A DNA stretch of 64,000 nt from Bartonella phoceensis (lineage in GTDB: Bacteria; Pseudomonadota; Alphaproteobacteria; Rhizobiales; Rhizobiaceae): positions 62,001 through 126,000 of the forward strand of contig NZ_CADEAD010000003.1 of the NCBI RefSeq assembly GCF_902825145.1, in the 5' to 3' direction. A program made the position numbers and the translations under genes. Below are positions 19,259 to 29,858 of this stretch, piece by piece. Each line of letters begins with the position of its first letter. The stretch's first letter is position 1. Under the pieces are notes generated by a model, which saw only the letters and a list, made by a program, of their open reading frames with translations, was not told where the DNA came from and ran no database searches.

Positions 19259-20509
19259 CTAAGGGTTACTGTTATATTGTCTAAAGAGGCGCCCACGTTC
19301 GGCCCATAAGACAAGAAGTATTGCGATAAGGCTAAGGAAGAAGAATCCTGCCGAATTAGGTGTGGTTGTTGCATTAAATTGTTGTGCAATAAAAAAACTC
19401 AATCCTGTACCGATGGATGTTTGCAGGAAGCTAGAGACAGAAGATGCTGTCCCAGCAATTTTTCCTACCGATTCAAGAGCGAGTGTATTGAAATTGGCCA
19501 TAATGCCGCCGCAGGCAAACATCAGTATACAGAACAAGGATATGTAGAAAGGAAAGGGGATAATGCCATCTGTTAAAAGAGCTCCAACAAACCAGATGCA
19601 TGAAGTGACGCAAAAGAGCAAAAGCATAGCATGTGCAATACGTCGCATTCCCAGGCGTCCAACCAATTGAGAATTAAAGAATGACGAGAGAGCTTGAAAA
19701 GCTGCACCGATGGCAAATGCAATTGGGAACCAAAGGCCTAGGTTATAAATCCCTTCATATGTTTGTTGTGATGTATTAATGGCAGTGAAAATACAGCCCA
19801 GAATAATAGAAGTTGCCAGTGTGTAGCAAAGTGTCATGCGATTGGTTATAACAATCCATAAGTTATGTTTGACTGAAGAAAAGGAAAGAGAGCGTTGTCT
19901 ATAAAGGGTTTCAGGCAAGCGTAGTTGAATCCAAATCATCAGTCCAAAACCAATAATTGCCATGAATATAAAAATAAGTTGCCAGTGCCCGAGCAGTAAA
20001 ATCATTTCTCCTGTTGCTGGACCAATCATTGGAGCAACAAGAAAAATCATCATGACGATAGACATAACTTCTGCCATTTCTCGACCACTATAGAGATCAC
20101 ATACAATGGAGACTGTGAGTACGCGCATAGCAGCGCCACCTATACCTTGTAAGATACGTAAAATAAGCAATAAAGAAAAATTGGATACAAAAGCACAACC
20201 AATTGCTGTTAATGAATAAAAAGCAAGACCAATGAGAACAATTTTACGTCGCCCGTAACGATCACTTATTGGACCAAAAAATATTTGTGTGATGCCATAA
20301 CTAATGAGATAACCAGAAATGATATAATGTTGATCATTTTCATTGATAACATGTAAACTATTTAAAATATCGGGCATGGCCGGTAGCATAATGTCAACGG
20401 CTATAGAATTAATGGCCATAAGCGCACCAATAAGAATAACGAATTCTATATAGCCAATTTTTTTTCTAATCGTATCACTATGCGCTTGTTCGTCGATAGA
20501 GTATGACAT
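19259..20509 (-). CDS. Bcr/CflA-type MFS drug efflux transporter
   Basis: Major facilitator of 416 residues with about 12 hydrophobic segments. Motif A (GPISDRYGRRKIVLIG) lies after the second segment, and the Bcr/CflA hallmark IAVDIMLPAMPDI is in the first. Family members export bicyclomycin, sulphonamides and other small molecules by proton antiport; the substrate is unknown here. It is convergent with parC and about 70 bases from the glutaredoxin gene on the same strand. Confidence 0.85.
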   Translation of the reverse strand: MSYSIDEQAHSDTIRKKIGYIEFVILIGALMAINSIAVDIMLPAMPDILNSLHVINENDQHYIISGYLISYGITQIFFGPISDRYGRRKIVLIGLAFYSLTAIGCAFVSNFSLLLILRILQGIGGAAMRVLTVSIVCDLYSGREMAEVMSIVMMIFLVAPMIGPATGEMILLLGHWQLIFIFMAIIGFGLMIWIQLRLPETLYRQRSLSFSSVKHNLWIVITNRMTLCYTLATSIILGCIFTAINTSQQTYEGIYNLGLWFPIAFAIGAAFQALSSFFNSQLVGRLGMRRIAHAMLLLFCVTSCIWFVGALLTDGIIPFPFYISLFCILMFACGGIMANFNTLALESVGKIAGTASSVSSFLQTSIGTGLSFFIAQQFNATTTPNSAGFFFLSLIAILLVLWAERGRLFRQYNSNP

Positions 20510-20578
20510 ACGGCACCCTTGAAATAAAATTTCAACTAAAAATAGCTCTTTTAAAAAGTCTGAATAAAATGAAAGATA

Positions 20579-20911
20579 CTATGATTTATTGCAGGGAATG
20601 TTTTTTTCCTTCAGCAATTCTTGCAATTCATTATTGTGAAACATCTCTTTCACAATATCACACCCCCCAACAAATTCACCTTTGATGTAAAGTTGCGGAA
20701 TCGTGGGCCAATTTGAGTAGTCCTTAATTCCTTGACGCAATTCAACAGAAGTTAAGATATTAATTCCTTTATAATCTACCTCTAAATAATCAAGGATCTG
20801 AACAACCTGTCCTGAAAATCCGCATTGTGGAGCATCAGGTGTTCCTTTCATGAATAAAACGACGTTATTTTTTTTAATTTCGTTGTCAATAAAATCATGA
20901 ATATTGGTCAT
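20579..20911 (-). CDS. grxD: Monothiol glutaredoxin (Grx4/GrxD)
   Basis: Protein of 110 residues with the CGFS active site (C30-S33) in [13 protein letters not shown], the WPTIPQLY loop and GGCDIV near the C-terminus, all marks of class II monothiol glutaredoxins. These proteins bind a bridging [2Fe-2S] cluster with glutathione and pass it to apoproteins or to BolA partners. A bolA gene lies directly upstream on the same strand, the classic conserved Grx4-BolA pairing. Confidence 0.95.
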   Translation of the reverse strand: MTNIHDFIDNEIKKNNVVLFMKGTPDAPQCGFSGQVVQILDYLEVDYKGINILTSVELRQGIKDYSNWPTIPQLYIKGEFVGGCDIVKEMFHNNELQELLKEKNIPCNKS

Positions 20912-21007
20912 CTTTACTCCTCGATATTGCAGATTTTTTAAGTATGCTTGCGCTCGTACTATTTTCTAATCGTATTGAGTGAATGAATGCAAGAAGAAAT
21001 TTTTAAA

Positions 21008-21241
21008 TTATTTGGGAATATTCGTTTGCAACATTAAAGCGTGAAGATCATTTCCCATATTGCCTTTAAGAGCATCATAAACCATTTTATGTTGCTGGAT
21101 ACGGCTTTTGCCACGAAAACTCTTAGAAGTAACTTCCGCAGCGTAATGTTCTCCATCGCCAGCAAGATCACGAATAATCACAGTTGCATCGGGAATGCTT
21201 TCGCGAATAAGAGTTTCAATTTCGTGGGCACTCATTGCCAT
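21008..21241 (-). CDS. BolA family protein
   Basis: Small protein of 77 residues with the BolA/KH-like fold signature: DGEHYAAEVTSKSFRGKSRIQQHKMVY split over the central strand and helix, with the conserved cluster-ligand His in QQHKMVY. The short form resembles the YrbA/IbaG subgroup more than classical BolA. Placed 96 bases upstream of the monothiol glutaredoxin gene, it probably forms a Grx-BolA iron-sulphur complex. Confidence 0.9.
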   Translation of the reverse strand: MAMSAHEIETLIRESIPDATVIIRDLAGDGEHYAAEVTSKSFRGKSRIQQHKMVYDALKGNMGNDLHALMLQTNIPK

Positions 21242-21306
21242 AATTATCCTCCTTTATTTATTCTTTATAAGAAATAGCATATAGCCCAAAAGAAACAAAT
21301 AATTCT

Positions 21307-23535
21307 TTATTCTTCGCCCATAAATTGCGGAAACCAACTTTCATAGGCCTGTGTGAGTTTGTCTACGGAAAGTGTTAATATTCCTTCTATATTAAGAGAA
21401 TTCCCTTCAACTCTACCAAGTTCTGTTACAGAAATTGCGCTTTCTTGTGCAAGTTCTTTAAGGTGATTGAGGGTATGAGGTTTGATACTTAAGAGATAAC
21501 GTGCCTGGTCTTCTCCAAAAAGCTCTGCATGATGTGGTACTTTGTTGCTTAATTTGGCTTTAATTCCTTTACCTGCTTGAATTACCATTTCTGCGAGTGC
21601 TATAGCTAATCCTCCATCAGAAATATCATGAGCAGCATGAACAAAACCGCGATGAATAACATCTCGAACAAATTCTCCATGCTTTTTTTCAAGCTGTAAA
21701 TCTACATGAGGTGGTGCACCTGTATTAATATTTAAAATATTACGCGCATAGATCGATTGTCCTAAATGAGAGCCACAAACTCCAATCAGAACAATACTGT
21801 CTCCATTTTGCATACCACTGGTTGTTGCCATTTTAGACCAATCAGCAAGAAGACCAACTCCAGCGATTGTTGGTGTGGGAAGAATAGCTTCCCCATTGGT
21901 TTCATTATAAAGAGAGACATTTCCTGAAACAATAGGAAAGTCGAGGATTCTACAAGCTTCACCTATACCTTTAATGGCAAATACCAATTGTCCCATAATT
22001 TCAGGTTTTTCGGGGTTACCAAAATTGAGATTATCTGTAGCTGCGAGTGGCGTTGCACCTGTTGTGCTGATATTTCGCCAGCATTCTGCGACAGCTTGTT
22101 TTCCGCCTTCATAAGGATCAGCTTCACAATAGCGAGGTGTGACATCAGAAGAAAAGGCAAGAGCACGTTTATCGTTGTTGCTTACACGGATGACACCTGC
22201 ATCGCTTCCTGGACGAACAAGGGTATTTCCTTGAATAAGCGTATCATATTGTTCATAAACCCAGCGCCGAGAACTTTGATCAGCAGAATTTAGTAATGTG
22301 AGGAGTGCATCACCAAGATTTTCCACTTTCTCAACCTCTTCTACTTTAAGAGGTGGCTTTTTTACAGGCTCTCGCCAAGGGCGATCATAAACGGGTGCTT
22401 CATTACCAAGCTCTTTGATGGGAAGATTGACTACTTCTTCTCCTTGATGAAACACCCGGAAACGTAAATCATCAGTTGTTTCCCCAATAATAGAAAAATG
22501 AAGTCCCCATTTATGAAAAATAGCGGATGCTTGTTTTTCTAATTCTGGTTTAAGTATCATCAGCATGCGTTCTTGGCTTTCAGAAAGCATCATTTCATAG
22601 GCTGTCATATTTTCTTCACGAATAGGTACATTATCCAGATTAAGCCATATTCCTAAATTACCCTTCGCACCCATTTCAACGGCAGAAGATGTTAATCCAG
22701 CTGCTCCCATGTCTTGAATAGCAACGACAGCTCCTAGCTCCATAAGTTCTAGACACGCTTCAAGAAGACATTTTTCCGTAAAAGGGTCACCCACCTGAAC
22801 AGTTGGGCGTTTCTCATTGATTGAATCATCGAATTCAGCGGAAGCCATTGTTGCTCCACCAACACCATCACGTCCTGTTTTGGCACCAAGATAAACAATA
22901 GGAAGTCCTACACCTTGCGCTTTAGAGTAAAAAAGTGAGTCTGTTTTTGCAATACCAGCAACAAAAGTGTTAACAAGAATATTGCCATTATAGCGCTTGT
23001 CAAAATTTATTTCTCCACCAACGGTTGGAACACCAAAAGAATTACCATAGCCACCAATACCAGAAACGACGCCAGCAACAAGATGGCGTGTTCGAGGATG
23101 ATCAGGAGATCCAAATCGCAAGGCATTCATAGCTGCAACAGGGCGAGCGCCCATTGTAAAGACATCACGCAAAATACCTCCTACACCTGTTGCTGCACCT
23201 TGATAAGGTTCAATGTAGGAGGGGTGGTTATGGCTTTCCATTTTAAAAACGACACATTGACCTTCACCAATATCCACAACACCAGCATTTTCACCAGGTC
23301 CTTGAATGACACATTTTCCTTCTGTTGGGAGTGTTTTAAGCCACTTTTTAGATGATTTATAAGAACAATGTTCATTCCACATTGCAGAAAAAATTCCCAG
23401 CTCCGTAAATGTTGGCTTTCTGCCAATTAAGGTTAGGATATGTTGATATTCATCATTTTTAAAGCCATGTTGTGTAATTAATTCTGGTGTAATGGCGATG
23501 TTATTGCAAGGATTCATGAGTATTTTATCCATCAA
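21307..23535 (-). CDS. purL: Phosphoribosylformylglycinamidine synthase subunit PurL
   Basis: Small (Gram-positive/alphaproteobacterial) form of PurL, 742 residues, which needs PurQ and PurS as separate subunits. It carries the ATP-dependent synthetase part of the fourth step of purine synthesis (FGAR to FGAM). Visible signatures are [14 protein letters not shown] with the catalytic His near residue 56, [18 protein letters not shown], and [16 protein letters not shown] in the second AIRS-like half. The ATG used overlaps another ATG one codon later. It ends shortly before bolA on the same strand, and purQ and purS lie upstream. Confidence 0.96.
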   Translation of the reverse strand: MMDKILMNPCNNIAITPELITQHGFKNDEYQHILTLIGRKPTFTELGIFSAMWNEHCSYKSSKKWLKTLPTEGKCVIQGPGENAGVVDIGEGQCVVFKMESHNHPSYIEPYQGAATGVGGILRDVFTMGARPVAAMNALRFGSPDHPRTRHLVAGVVSGIGGYGNSFGVPTVGGEINFDKRYNGNILVNTFVAGIAKTDSLFYSKAQGVGLPIVYLGAKTGRDGVGGATMASAEFDDSINEKRPTVQVGDPFTEKCLLEACLELMELGAVVAIQDMGAAGLTSSAVEMGAKGNLGIWLNLDNVPIREENMTAYEMMLSESQERMLMILKPELEKQASAIFHKWGLHFSIIGETTDDLRFRVFHQGEEVVNLPIKELGNEAPVYDRPWREPVKKPPLKVEEVEKVENLGDALLTLLNSADQSSRRWVYEQYDTLIQGNTLVRPGSDAGVIRVSNNDKRALAFSSDVTPRYCEADPYEGGKQAVAECWRNISTTGATPLAATDNLNFGNPEKPEIMGQLVFAIKGIGEACRILDFPIVSGNVSLYNETNGEAILPTPTIAGVGLLADWSKMATTSGMQNGDSIVLIGVCGSHLGQSIYARNILNINTGAPPHVDLQLEKKHGEFVRDVIHRGFVHAAHDISDGGLAIALAEMVIQAGKGIKAKLSNKVPHHAELFGEDQARYLLSIKPHTLNHLKELAQESAISVTELGRVEGNSLNIEGILTLSVDKLTQAYESWFPQFMGEE

Positions 23536-23815
23536 ATTAATCGAAATTTAGCATCTTTATTATTTTAAATCTAGCGCTTAGTCATCAGTGATTACCTTGT
23601 TTGATAAGGCAGAAATTCACAAATCATTAACTGAGATTATGCTAATTTACTTGGTAGATTTGAAGACAAAAAATTGCTTTTGAATAAATTTTTGTGTATT
23701 TAACGGACACCATCTACTGTGTTCATAAAATATTTGATTCGTAAGTTTACTGTGTAGAAAATAGTACAGATTTTTGATTTTAGAGCAGTTAAATAACATA
23801 ATTTCCCTTTTATGA

Positions 23816-24487
23816 TTATCCGTTTACCGCTTCTAAAGCGCTTTGGAAAAGTAAACGGCCATCGGTACAACCATGTGAGGGCTCAATAAAATTTTCAGGA
23901 TGAGGCATCATACCAAGAATATTACCAGATTTATTGATAATGCCAGCAATATCACGCATTGAACCGTTAGGGTTTGTATTTTCAGCATAGCGAAAAACAA
24001 TTTGCTCATTATCTTCCATTTGTTTTAACGTTTTATTATCCACAAAGTAATTTCCATCGTGATGTGCAACAGGACAACGAATGATTTGTCCTTTAGAATA
24101 ATACCGAGAAAATTTTGTATTGGCGTTGGCTACTTCAAGTTTCACTTCACGACATACAAACTTTAATGAAGCATTCCGCATTAAAGTCCCAGGTAACAAA
24201 CCAGCTTCCAACAAAATTTGAAATCCGTTACAGATACCAATGACTGTAACACCTTTTTCTGCTTTTTCACGAACGGCTTGCAAAACAGGTGTGCGTGCAC
24301 CAATAGCACCACATCTCAAATAGTCTCCATAAGAAAAACCACCAGGAATCACAATGACATCCACATCTGGAATTGTTGATTCTGTTTGCCAAATTTTTAA
24401 GGGTTCAATTCCTGTTATATGGTTTAATGCTGCAATCATGTCATAATCACGATTGAGCCCAGGTAATTGAATGATGGCAGTTTTCAT
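23816..24487 (-). CDS. purQ: Phosphoribosylformylglycinamidine synthase subunit PurQ
   Basis: Class I glutamine amidotransferase (223 residues) that supplies ammonia to PurL. The nucleophile is C86 in [13 protein letters not shown], and the His-x-Glu pair is in MMPHPENF near the end. I chose the ATG before KTAIIQLPG: a GTGGAG ribosome site lies just upstream, and the alternative GTG four codons earlier would sit inside it. purS lies 12 bases upstream, so the two are translationally linked. About 280 bases without a gene separate it from purL, more than usual. Confidence 0.95.
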   Translation of the reverse strand: MKTAIIQLPGLNRDYDMIAALNHITGIEPLKIWQTESTIPDVDVIVIPGGFSYGDYLRCGAIGARTPVLQAVREKAEKGVTVIGICNGFQILLEAGLLPGTLMRNASLKFVCREVKLEVANANTKFSRYYSKGQIIRCPVAHHDGNYFVDNKTLKQMEDNEQIVFRYAENTNPNGSMRDIAGIINKSGNILGMMPHPENFIEPSHGCTDGRLLFQSALEAVNG

Positions 24488-24499
24488 GAAGAGCTCCAC

Positions 24500-24739
24500 T
24501 TAAAGAAGTTTTATAGTATAATTTTCAATGACAGTATTTACCAGTAATTCGTCGCACATTTGTTCAAGTTTTTGTTTTGCAGTTTCAGAAGGCTGATCAT
24601 CGAACACAATATCAAAAACTTTCCCCTGGCGAATGGAATGAACGCCTTCGAAAGCTAAACTTTTTAAAGCACCGACAATCGCCTCTCCCTGTGGATCAAG
24701 GACGCTATTTTTTAAAGTAACTATAACGCGTGCTTTCAT
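24500..24739 (-). CDS. purS: Phosphoribosylformylglycinamidine synthase subunit PurS
   Basis: Structural subunit of 79 residues needed to assemble PurL and PurQ. The conserved N-terminus KARVIVTLKNSVLDPQGEA and the VRQGK-like segment SIRQGKVFDI identify it. It is the first of the purS-purQ pair and lies 86 bases downstream of purC on the same strand. Confidence 0.94.
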   Translation of the reverse strand: MKARVIVTLKNSVLDPQGEAIVGALKSLAFEGVHSIRQGKVFDIVFDDQPSETAKQKLEQMCDELLVNTVIENYTIKLL

Positions 24740-24825
24740 TTCTTATTTCCTATTTAATATAATTCCTCTTTTTAAAGAGGTGTACTTGTTAATTCAAGGA
24801 AGATGACACTATGTCACTTTGTTGT

Positions 24826-25590
24826 TTATTTTACTAAAACTGGGCCACTTGGTCGGGGAGGTTCATTTTCATTGATAATACCAAGGCGTTTTGCAACCTC
24901 TTGATAAGCATTAATAAGTCCTCCCATGTCATGCCGAAAACGATCTTTATCCATTTTTTCTCGTGTTTGCATATCCCATAACCTCGCAGAATCAGGCGAG
25001 ATTTCATCAGCAAGAACAATGCGCATTGCCTCATCTTCCCACAAGCGACCAAATTCCATTTTAAAATCAATAAGTTGAATGTTAACACCTGCAAAAAGCC
25101 CAGAAAGAAAATCATTAATACGAATCGAAAGTTGCATAATATCTTCTATTTCTTGTGGAACAGCCCATCCAAAGGCAGTGATATGTTCTTCCGTCACCAT
25201 GGGATCGTTAAGAGAATCATTTTTATAGTAAAATTCTATGATGGATTGTGAAAGAGCGGTTCCTTCTTCCAGCCCCAAACGTTTGGAAAGAGAGCCAGCG
25301 GCAACATTACGGACGACAACCTCCAATGGAATAATCTCAACGGCTTTTATGAGTTGTTCGCGCATATTTATACGCTTGATAAAATGTGTTGGAATACCCA
25401 AACGACTAAGATGGCTAAAGATATGTTCCGAAATACGGTTATTTAAAACCCCTTTTCCGTCGATAATTTCATGTTTTTTTGCATTAAAAGCAGTTGCGTC
25501 ATCTTTAAAAAACTGAATATAAGTTCCTGGTTCAGGTCCTTCATATAAGATTTTGGCCTTGCCTTCATAAATACGGTGGCGACGATTCAT
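24826..25590 (-). CDS. purC: Phosphoribosylaminoimidazole-succinocarboxamide synthase
   Basis: SAICAR synthase, 254 residues, condensing CAIR with aspartate using ATP. It opens with [20 protein letters not shown] and has the [14 protein letters not shown] loop and the conserved LVDFKLEFG-type motif as [11 protein letters not shown]. It ends in [13 protein letters not shown]-like sequence. Upstream of purS on the same strand, it forms a purC-purS-purQ-purL series. Confidence 0.96.
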   Translation of the reverse strand: MNRRHRIYEGKAKILYEGPEPGTYIQFFKDDATAFNAKKHEIIDGKGVLNNRISEHIFSHLSRLGIPTHFIKRINMREQLIKAVEIIPLEVVVRNVAAGSLSKRLGLEEGTALSQSIIEFYYKNDSLNDPMVTEEHITAFGWAVPQEIEDIMQLSIRINDFLSGLFAGVNIQLIDFKMEFGRLWEDEAMRIVLADEISPDSARLWDMQTREKMDKDRFRHDMGGLINAYQEVAKRLGIINENEPPRPSGPVLVK

Positions 25591-25767
25591 TATGATTCTC
25601 TATTTATTTGAGAGGTTTTAATAGCATTGATAGATAATCTTATCCTAATTGGTAGAAATTCTCAATGATTGCTATAACACCTCTTGTATTTTTTGTCATT
25701 GTGGCTTTGATTCAAAGAGGAATATTCTATGGAGATGGATAAAGCGAAGATAATTCTCTTTCTTAGA

Positions 25768-26316
25768 TTAAATTTTTGCAAGAAAATGAGAGAAAACCAT
25801 CAGACCTTCAGGCCAAGGTCCATGCCCAGATTCTGCATTAATGTGGCCAGATTGTCCTGCATCAACAAAAAGTGCTCCCCAATCATTGGCAAGCTTTTCT
25901 GCTACTGAGAATCGACAAAATTCGTCATTTTGGCTGGCTATGACAACAGAGGGAAAAGATAGTTTTTTACAATGATAGGGACCAAATGTCATTAAATGTT
26001 TAGGGCGTATTTTCTCATTAGTTACATCTGGAGGTGCAACAAAAAAGGCACCACAAACTTTTTCTGCATTTTGTTGCGTTGCATGAATAGCTGTAGGAAC
26101 TCCTAGTGAGTGGGCGATAATTACAACAGGTTTTTGAGCTTGTGCAATGGCAATTTTAACTTCATTTACCCATTCTTCACAAACAGGTTTTGACCAATGC
26201 ATTTGTTGAACACGGCGGGCTGTAGACAATTTTTTTTCCCATCGTGTCTGCCAATGATCAGGACCAGATCCTTTGTAGCCAGGAACAATAAGAATATCGA
26301 GTTGATTTGCCTTCAT
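25768..26316 (-). CDS. RBBP9/YdeN family serine hydrolase
   Basis: Alpha/beta hydrolase of 182 residues. Family signatures are the start LDILIVPGYKGSGPDHWQ, the nucleophile elbow AHSLG (S70), Asp in SQNDEFC, and the His in GHINAESGHGPWPEG. Substrates of this family are poorly known. It lies between purC and purB on the same strand without an obvious link to purine synthesis. Confidence 0.88.
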   Translation of the reverse strand: MKANQLDILIVPGYKGSGPDHWQTRWEKKLSTARRVQQMHWSKPVCEEWVNEVKIAIAQAQKPVVIIAHSLGVPTAIHATQQNAEKVCGAFFVAPPDVTNEKIRPKHLMTFGPYHCKKLSFPSVVIASQNDEFCRFSVAEKLANDWGALFVDAGQSGHINAESGHGPWPEGLMVFSHFLAKI

Positions 26317-26393
26317 GAATTGTTTCTTTCATTACAACAGGTTTTATCTCATAGGTAGAAGACAATATTTCTGTTTCTGATATGCAATCTTCA

Positions 26394-27698
26394 TTACTTT
26401 CCAAAAACGCGTTTAAAAATCGTGTCGACATGTTTGGTGTGGTAAGAAAGGTCAAATTTTTCGCGAAGTTCCACTTCACTTAGGGCTTTTGTAACATCTT
26501 TGTCATTGAGTAATTCTTCTAAAAAATCTTTTCCTTGTTCCCAAACCTTCATTGCATTTCGTTGTACAATTCGATACGAATCTTCACGACTAATTCCAGC
26601 TTGTGTGAGTGCTAAAAGTACGCGTTGTGAATGCACGAGACCTCGGAATTTATTAAGATTTTTTTGCATATTGTGTGGATAGACAATGAGATTTTCAATG
26701 ACAGATGTTAGTCGTGCAAGAGCAAAATCAAGTGTAATAGTCGCATCAGGGCCAATATAGCGCTCAACAGATGAATGAGAAATATCTCGTTCATGCCAAA
26801 GTGCTACATTTTCCATGGCAGGTATTGCAAATGCACGTATCATACGCGCCAACCCGGTCAAATTTTCAGTTAAAACCGGATTACGCTTATGAGGCATAGC
26901 AGATGAACCTTTTTGTCCAGATGAGAAATACTCTTCTGCTTCCAAAACCTCTGTGCGTTGTAAATGGCGTATTTCTACAGCTAATCTTTCAATAGATGAA
27001 GCAATAACACCAAGCGTTGCAAAAAACATGGCATGACGATCGCGTGGTATAATTTGAGTGGAAACGGGTTCGGTATGTAACCCCAATGCTTTTGCTACAT
27101 GCTCTTCAACGCGCGGGTCAATGTTTGCAAAAGTTCCTACAGCTCCTGAAATAGCACAGGTAGAAATTTCTTCACGTGCTGCATGAAGACGTTTGCGACA
27201 CCGGGAAAATTCAGCGTATGCAAGAGCAAATTTAACTCCAAATGTTGTCGGTTCCGCATGGATTCCATGACTCCGTCCAATGGTAATGGTTTCTTTATGT
27301 TCAAAAGCCCGTTTTTTTAATGCTTCAAGAAGCTGGTCTATATCTTTTAGCAATATATCACTGGCACGCATCAATTGAATATTAAGCGTTGTATCTAGAA
27401 CATCTGATGATGTCATACCTTGGTGGATAAATCGTGCTTCTGGCCCAATAAATTCAGCTAAATGGGTTAGAAATGCTATAACATCATGCTTGGTAATTGC
27501 TTCAATTTCATTGATGCGATTGACATCAAATTCAGCTACTTTTCCTTTTTCCCAAATAACCTTTGCTGCTTCTTTGGGAATGATCCCTAGTTCAGCTAGG
27601 GCATCACATACATGTGCTTCAATTTCAAACCAAATACGATATTTTGTTTTTGGTGACCAAATCGTTGCCATTTCAGGACGGGAATAACGTGCTATCAT
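26394..27698 (-). CDS. purB: Adenylosuccinate lyase
   Basis: Fumarase-superfamily lyase of 434 residues acting twice in purine synthesis (SAICAR to AICAR, adenylosuccinate to AMP). The signature loop SSAMPHKRNP is present, as are TSSDVLDTTLN and RSHGIHAEPT. The frame is open 64 codons further upstream into rpe, but the conserved N-terminus is MIARYSRPEMATIWS, so I start there. Only ten bases separate it from rpe, which suggests co-transcription. Confidence 0.96.
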   Translation of the reverse strand: MIARYSRPEMATIWSPKTKYRIWFEIEAHVCDALAELGIIPKEAAKVIWEKGKVAEFDVNRINEIEAITKHDVIAFLTHLAEFIGPEARFIHQGMTSSDVLDTTLNIQLMRASDILLKDIDQLLEALKKRAFEHKETITIGRSHGIHAEPTTFGVKFALAYAEFSRCRKRLHAAREEISTCAISGAVGTFANIDPRVEEHVAKALGLHTEPVSTQIIPRDRHAMFFATLGVIASSIERLAVEIRHLQRTEVLEAEEYFSSGQKGSSAMPHKRNPVLTENLTGLARMIRAFAIPAMENVALWHERDISHSSVERYIGPDATITLDFALARLTSVIENLIVYPHNMQKNLNKFRGLVHSQRVLLALTQAGISREDSYRIVQRNAMKVWEQGKDFLEELLNDKDVTKALSEVELREKFDLSYHTKHVDTIFKRVFGK

Positions 27699-27708
27699 GA
27701 TTTTTTCC

Positions 27709-28383
27709 TTATTGTGAGAGGCTTGCGGCTTGGCGCAATGCATTGATACGTGTTTTGTAAAGCTCTTTGTTTCCATTTTTATAAATTGCAGAGCCTGCAA
27801 CAAATACATTTGCACCAGCTTTTGCAGCCATCCCGATTGTATCAATTGTGATACCACCATCAACTTCAAGATCAATAGGCCTATCTGCAATCATGCTTTT
27901 AACACGTTTGATTTTATCTTGCATTTCAGGAATGAAAATTTGCCCACCAAAACCAGGATTAACGGTCATAATCAGGATCAGATCTAATTGATCGAGCAAA
28001 TACTCAAGTACATATTCTGGGGTACTTGGATTGATTGCAATTCCTGCTTTTTTTCCTGTTGCTTTTATTGTTTGGAGTGAACGATAAAGATGGGAGTCTG
28101 CTTCAGCATGAATGGTTATGATATCTGAACCCGCTTTTGCAAAAGCTTCAAGATAAGGATCTACTGGTGTAATCATCAAATGAACATCAAATATTGCTTT
28201 TGTTAATGGGCGGAGCGCTTTGATAACATCAGGGCCAAAAGTGATATTAGGAACAAAGTGGCCATCCATAACATCAAGATGGAGCCAATCTGCACCAGCA
28301 TCAACAACATCCATTACTTCTTGGCCAAGTTTGGAAAAATCTGAAGCCAAGAGTGAAGGTGAAATAAGATGAAAATGGGGCAT
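27709..28383 (-). CDS. rpe: Ribulose-phosphate 3-epimerase
   Basis: TIM-barrel epimerase (224 residues) interconverting ribulose-5-phosphate and xylulose-5-phosphate. It shows SPSLLASDF, the metal-binding [22 protein letters not shown] and the final EVDGGI phosphate loop. I start at the ATG before PHFHLIS because AAGGAGAT lies six bases upstream; a longer frame of ten codons lacks such support. It is upstream of purB, supplying the pentose phosphate pool from which PRPP is made. Confidence 0.94.
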   Translation of the reverse strand: MPHFHLISPSLLASDFSKLGQEVMDVVDAGADWLHLDVMDGHFVPNITFGPDVIKALRPLTKAIFDVHLMITPVDPYLEAFAKAGSDIITIHAEADSHLYRSLQTIKATGKKAGIAINPSTPEYVLEYLLDQLDLILIMTVNPGFGGQIFIPEMQDKIKRVKSMIADRPIDLEVDGGITIDTIGMAAKAGANVFVAGSAIYKNGNKELYKTRINALRQAASLSQ

Positions 28384-28516
28384 AAGATCTCCTTGATGGG
28401 CTGTTTTTATCATGTAATTTTGTATACTAAAATGTTTTTATGTTATGACGTAAAAGAAAAAATACGTATAATAAAACTTTTTATGGAAAAATTATCTGAA
28501 TTTTAAAGCTGTATAA

Positions 28517-29059
28517 GTGAAAGACATGTCAAATCATACAACACATTTAATGCCTGCACTTCAACATAATATTACTGTTTCTCCTCAAGAATACCGAGAT
28601 GCTATGAGCCATTTTGCAGGAGCTGTACATATTGTAACTACAAATGGAATTCAGGGAAGGCGTGGGGTGACAGTTTCAGCGTGTTGTTCTTTATCTGATG
28701 ATCCTCCAACACTTCTTGTTTGTCTCATGCGGCATAACCTCCAGAACCAATTGTTTATGAAAAATGGAAATTTTTGTGTGAATAGTTTGGCGGGAAAACA
28801 TCGTTTATTAGCAGATATTTTTTCTAAACGTGGCAATTACACACAAAATGAACGTTTTGATATAGCGCAATGGGGTATGTTGCAGACTGGTGCACCTAGT
28901 CTTTCAGATGCTTTAGCCTCTTTTGACTGTCGTTTAATTTGTTGGCATGAACATGCAACTCATTGTGTTTTGATTGGTGAAGTTGTTGCCATCAACCGTA
29001 ATCAAGAAAAAGATGCTTTGATGTATTTGAATCGTGGATATCATACTCTAGCTCTATAA
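28517..29059 (+). CDS. Flavin reductase family protein
   Basis: FMN-binding split-barrel protein of 180 residues related to RutF/HpaC NADH:FMN reductases. Signatures are the start YRDAMSHFAGAVHIVTTNG, the flavin-contact GVTVSACCSLSDDPPTLLVC, and the NSLAGKH and HCVLIGEV strands. It would supply reduced flavin to a partner monooxygenase, but none lies next to it. A GTG opens the frame; an ATG three codons later is an equally good start, and neither has a strong ribosome site. Confidence 0.82.
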   Translation: MKDMSNHTTHLMPALQHNITVSPQEYRDAMSHFAGAVHIVTTNGIQGRRGVTVSACCSLSDDPPTLLVCLMRHNLQNQLFMKNGNFCVNSLAGKHRLLADIFSKRGNYTQNERFDIAQWGMLQTGAPSLSDALASFDCRLICWHEHATHCVLIGEVVAINRNQEKDALMYLNRGYHTLAL

Positions 29060-29388
29060 GATTTTATTTTTTGCATATTTATTTAAAGTGGTTTGTTTTA
29101 ACATATTTGAAGTTTAACCTGATCACTGGGTAAGGTTATTTTGCATGATATTGGATATCTGTATTGCTCTCCTTTATAGGCTTGTAGATATTATTAGAAA
29201 GGATAGATGGAAAGGTTCTTATAAATAATTGTATCAAGAGAGTACAGGCTGTACAAAAAAGTAGTGAACATCTAAAAAATGGCTTTAAACACACTCTTAG
29301 AGAAGTAAAAAAAAGCATTTTACACTTGTGTTGATTGGTGTTGCACAATATATAGTTCGCACATACCATATGTGGAGGTTTTTATGGC
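29060..29388. other. Intergenic region upstream of dksA
   Basis: No gene seen. A minus-strand open frame here lacks a ribosome site. The last 20 bases hold a GGAGG ribosome site and a two-codon frame, ATG GCA TGA, whose stop overlaps the dksA start. Confidence 0.4.
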
Positions 29389-29805
29389 ATGAGCGAAGAG
29401 ATTGATGATCAGTATCGCCCTAGTGAAGATGAGCCTTTTATGAATGAGCGGCAAAAGGCGTATTTTCGTGCTAAATTGGTTTCTTGGAAGAATGATATAT
29501 TAAGAGAAGCTCGTGGGACTTTAGAGAATTTGCAGGAAGAAAATGTTGGTCAACCCGATTTAACGGATAGAGCGTCTTGCGAAACTGATCGTACAATCGA
29601 GTTACGTGCTCGTGATCGTCAAAGAAAACTCATTTCAAAAATAGATGCTGCTTTGGAGCGTATTGATAATGGAACTTATGGTTTTTGTGAGGAAACTGGT
29701 GAACCTATTGGTATAAAGCGTCTTGAAGCTCGACCTATTGCAGTTCTATCACTGGAAGCACAGGAACGCCACGAACGACGAGAAAAAGTGTATCGTGATG
29801 ATTAA
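29389..29805 (+). CDS. dksA: RNA polymerase-binding transcription factor DksA
   Basis: Protein of 138 residues that enters the RNA polymerase secondary channel and works with ppGpp in the stringent response. It has the long coiled coil, with acidic tip DLTDRAS near residue 65, and the globular end GTYGFCEETGEPIGIKRLEARPIA. Of the four zinc-binding cysteines of E. coli DksA only the first is kept (C, T, S, A at the four places), so it probably folds without zinc. The ATG overlaps the TGA of a tiny two-codon frame that sits at the better distance from the GGAGG site. Confidence 0.93.
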   Translation: MSEEIDDQYRPSEDEPFMNERQKAYFRAKLVSWKNDILREARGTLENLQEENVGQPDLTDRASCETDRTIELRARDRQRKLISKIDAALERIDNGTYGFCEETGEPIGIKRLEARPIAVLSLEAQERHERREKVYRDD

Positions 29806-29858
29806 AAATGATTGAAATAATAAACAAAATAAAATGCATGTTGCTGGAACTGCGTATT

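Noticed and set aside
26258-26479. 73-codon minus-strand frame between hydrolase and purB
   Set aside because: Overlaps the ends of two real genes and has no start signal.
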